From Pseudomaricurvus hydrocarbonicus (GTDB taxonomy: Bacteria > Pseudomonadota > Gammaproteobacteria > Pseudomonadales > Cellvibrionaceae), in NCBI RefSeq assembly GCF_011602365.1, contig NZ_JAAONZ010000016.1, positions 97,699-161,698 of the forward strand: DNA of 64,000 bases. The letters are read 5' to 3'. The notes under the pieces were generated by a model. It was given only the letters and a program-made list of their open reading frames with translations. It did no database searches and had not been told where the DNA came from. This document shows positions 63,051-64,000 of the stretch, piece by piece (position 1 is the first letter of the stretch; each line of letters opens with the position of its first letter). The translations under genes and the position numbers were made by a program.

Positions 63051-63624
63051 GGGCTATTGTTACCCCCAATCCGTTATTCTGCAGTGCGTCCGTTGGTACG
63101 CCGCCCATTGTTTAAGCTATCGCGACATCGAGGAGATGATGAAAGAGCGCGGAATTGACGTAGACCACAGCACCCTCAATCGCTGAGTTCTGAAGTTTTC
63201 TCCACTTCTTGAGAAAGAATTTCAGAAGAGGAAGCGCCGTCTGGGTGCCGGGGTAAGACTTGACGAAACCTATCTTATTATAAAAAGTCATTAAAAATAC
63301 CTGTACCGCGCTGTCGATAAAGAAGGCAACACAATCGACTTCCTGCTGACCGCTAAACGGGACAGAAAGGCCGCCAAGCGATTCCTTAATAAGATGATTA
63401 GTCGCAATGGTAGAGCGAGCTTAATTAATATCGACTAAAGTGGCGCCAACAATGTTGCGATCAATGATTACAATCAAGAGAACAGAACGCGAATCAAAAT
63501 TCGGCAATGTGAATACTTGAACAATCTGATTGAGCAAGACCATCGATTCATAAAAAGAAAAATGAAACAGGCCATGGGCTTTGAAAAATTTAACAGTGCT
63601 GCTAAAACCATTGCTCGACTGTAG
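63037..63624 (+). pseudogene. IS6-family transposase pseudogene
   Basis: One continuous reading frame of about 195 codons interrupted only by three stops: TGA 63184, TAA 63292 and TAA 63436. It begins FKGYCYPQSVILQCVRWYA, then SYRDIEEMMKERGIDVDHSTLNR. The DDE residues are in LDETY, NID (before the third stop) and LIEQDHRFIKRKMKQAMGF. The first stop replaces the usual Trp of LNRWV. No frameshift is present, so the decay is recent or point-mutational. Inverted repeats of the element were not found with confidence. Confidence 0.85.
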
Positions 63625-63788
63625 CTATAGCGGATTCTCAAAAAGGGTCAGAAGAGATGGGGAGGCTCGCAGTCTCCCGGTGCACTGTTCTATACCTTGG
63701 CAATGTGAGCTATAGTCAGCTTTGGAATATTCTGGTTTTCAATAATAGATGCGACACAACCGATATTTAGCCCGAAAAACGGGAAAGC

Positions 63789-63838
63789 GGAACCTCTATC
63801 AAGAAATGTTGTAAAATATAGCGTTATTCAGAGGTTCC
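63789..63838. repeat. Inverted repeat in the IS-rich end
   Basis: GGAACCTCT and AGAGGTTCC are perfect 9-bp arms 32 bp apart, between the IS6 remnant and the IS3 end. They may be part of a decayed element. Confidence 0.4.
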
Positions 63839-63880
63839 TCAGTCATCTATTGAGTATTTTTGAGCATAAAAAAAAGGTAT

Positions 63881-64000
63881 TGGTCCTACCCACCAAAAGT
63901 AGACACCTTAACTAAGCGGCCATTGCCGCGTCCTTTTCAAACTGCGCAGGACTTACATATCCCAGAGAAGAGTGCCTACGCAAGCGGTTGTAAAATATTT
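63881..64000. mobile_element. IS3-family element, one end (partial)
   Basis: Begins TGGTCCTACCCACC and continues AAAAGTAGACACC, a typical IS3-group terminal repeat, followed by the end of the transposase gene. The rest is beyond the window. Confidence 0.7.
63912..64000 (-). CDS. IS3-family transposase OrfB, C-terminal end (partial)
   Basis: 29 codons ending in TAG at 63912. They read IFYNRLRRHSSLGYVSPAQF then EKDAAMAA, the well-known C-terminus of IS3-group integrase-type transposases (YNxxRxHSSLGYxSPxxFE). The remainder of the gene lies outside the window, so its state is unknown. Confidence 0.9.
   Translation of the reverse strand, partial: IFYNRLRRHSSLGYVSPAQFEKDAAMAA

Overview
The window looks like chromosome from a free-living, Gram-negative, marine-type gammaproteobacterium, most like the Cellvibrionales/Spongiibacteraceae. 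The reasons are three TonB-dependent receptors, Tat- and Sec-exported enzymes, a DUF6868-type membrane protein, FadR-, AraC-, LysR- and HxlR-type regulators, and many acyl-CoA, SDR and P450 catabolic genes. This placement is inferred from gene content only; no rRNA or marker gene is present.

Region 1 (1-18.1 kb) is the most striking. Two divergent transcription units face each other across a 505-bp control region. The minus unit encodes a C-glycoside deglycosidase-like beta/alpha pair (TIM barrel plus DUF6379), two GMC flavo-oxidoreductases, each with a Tat-signalled gluconate-2-dehydrogenase-subunit-3-like partner, a further TIM-barrel isomerase, a Gfo/Idh/MocA dehydrogenase, an MFS transporter, and the start of a secreted protein that is probably a cytochrome c. 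The plus unit encodes a TonB receptor, a GH3 glucosidase, a second deglycosidase alpha/beta pair, a GH43 enzyme and the remains of a GH35 gene broken by an IS30 element. Together they describe uptake of a decorated, probably C-linked, glycoside. Outer sugars would be trimmed by GH3 and GH43, the sugar oxidised at C-3 in the periplasm by 3Fe-4S GMC dehydrogenases, the product imported, and the bond cleaved by elimination. The substrate is unknown.

Region 2 (18.4-28 kb) holds the IS30 element, a flavin aromatic hydroxylase divergent from an AraC regulator, a lytic transglycosylase, and a ferredoxin-P450-SnoaL-SDR operon divergent from a TetR gene. A clear TetR-type palindrome overlaps the operon promoter.

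Region 3 (28-37 kb) is looser and partly decayed. It has a DUF3604 protein, and a TonB receptor with a Fur-box promoter preceded by 14 copies of a 7-bp repeat (possible phase variation). It also has a DsrE protein and an HxlR regulator with a 33-bp palindrome between them, a DUF6868 protein, and a soxR pseudogene.

Region 4 (37-57.7 kb) is a series of catabolic operons: ALDH/CMD/SDR/HIBADH under a FadR-type regulator; TonB receptor/SnoaL/SDR/acyl dehydratase near an AraC regulator; and a LysR-divergent set with a histidine phosphatase, two acyl-CoA dehydrogenases, an APH-type kinase and an SDR. The last set resembles a split version of the ACAD10/11 4-hydroxyacyl-CoA pathway.

Region 5 (57.8-64 kb) has a YdeP-type molybdopterin oxidoreductase with fdhD and a divergent ModE-like/PBP regulator, then a degenerate end with an IS6 transposase pseudogene (three in-frame stops) and one end of an IS3-family element.
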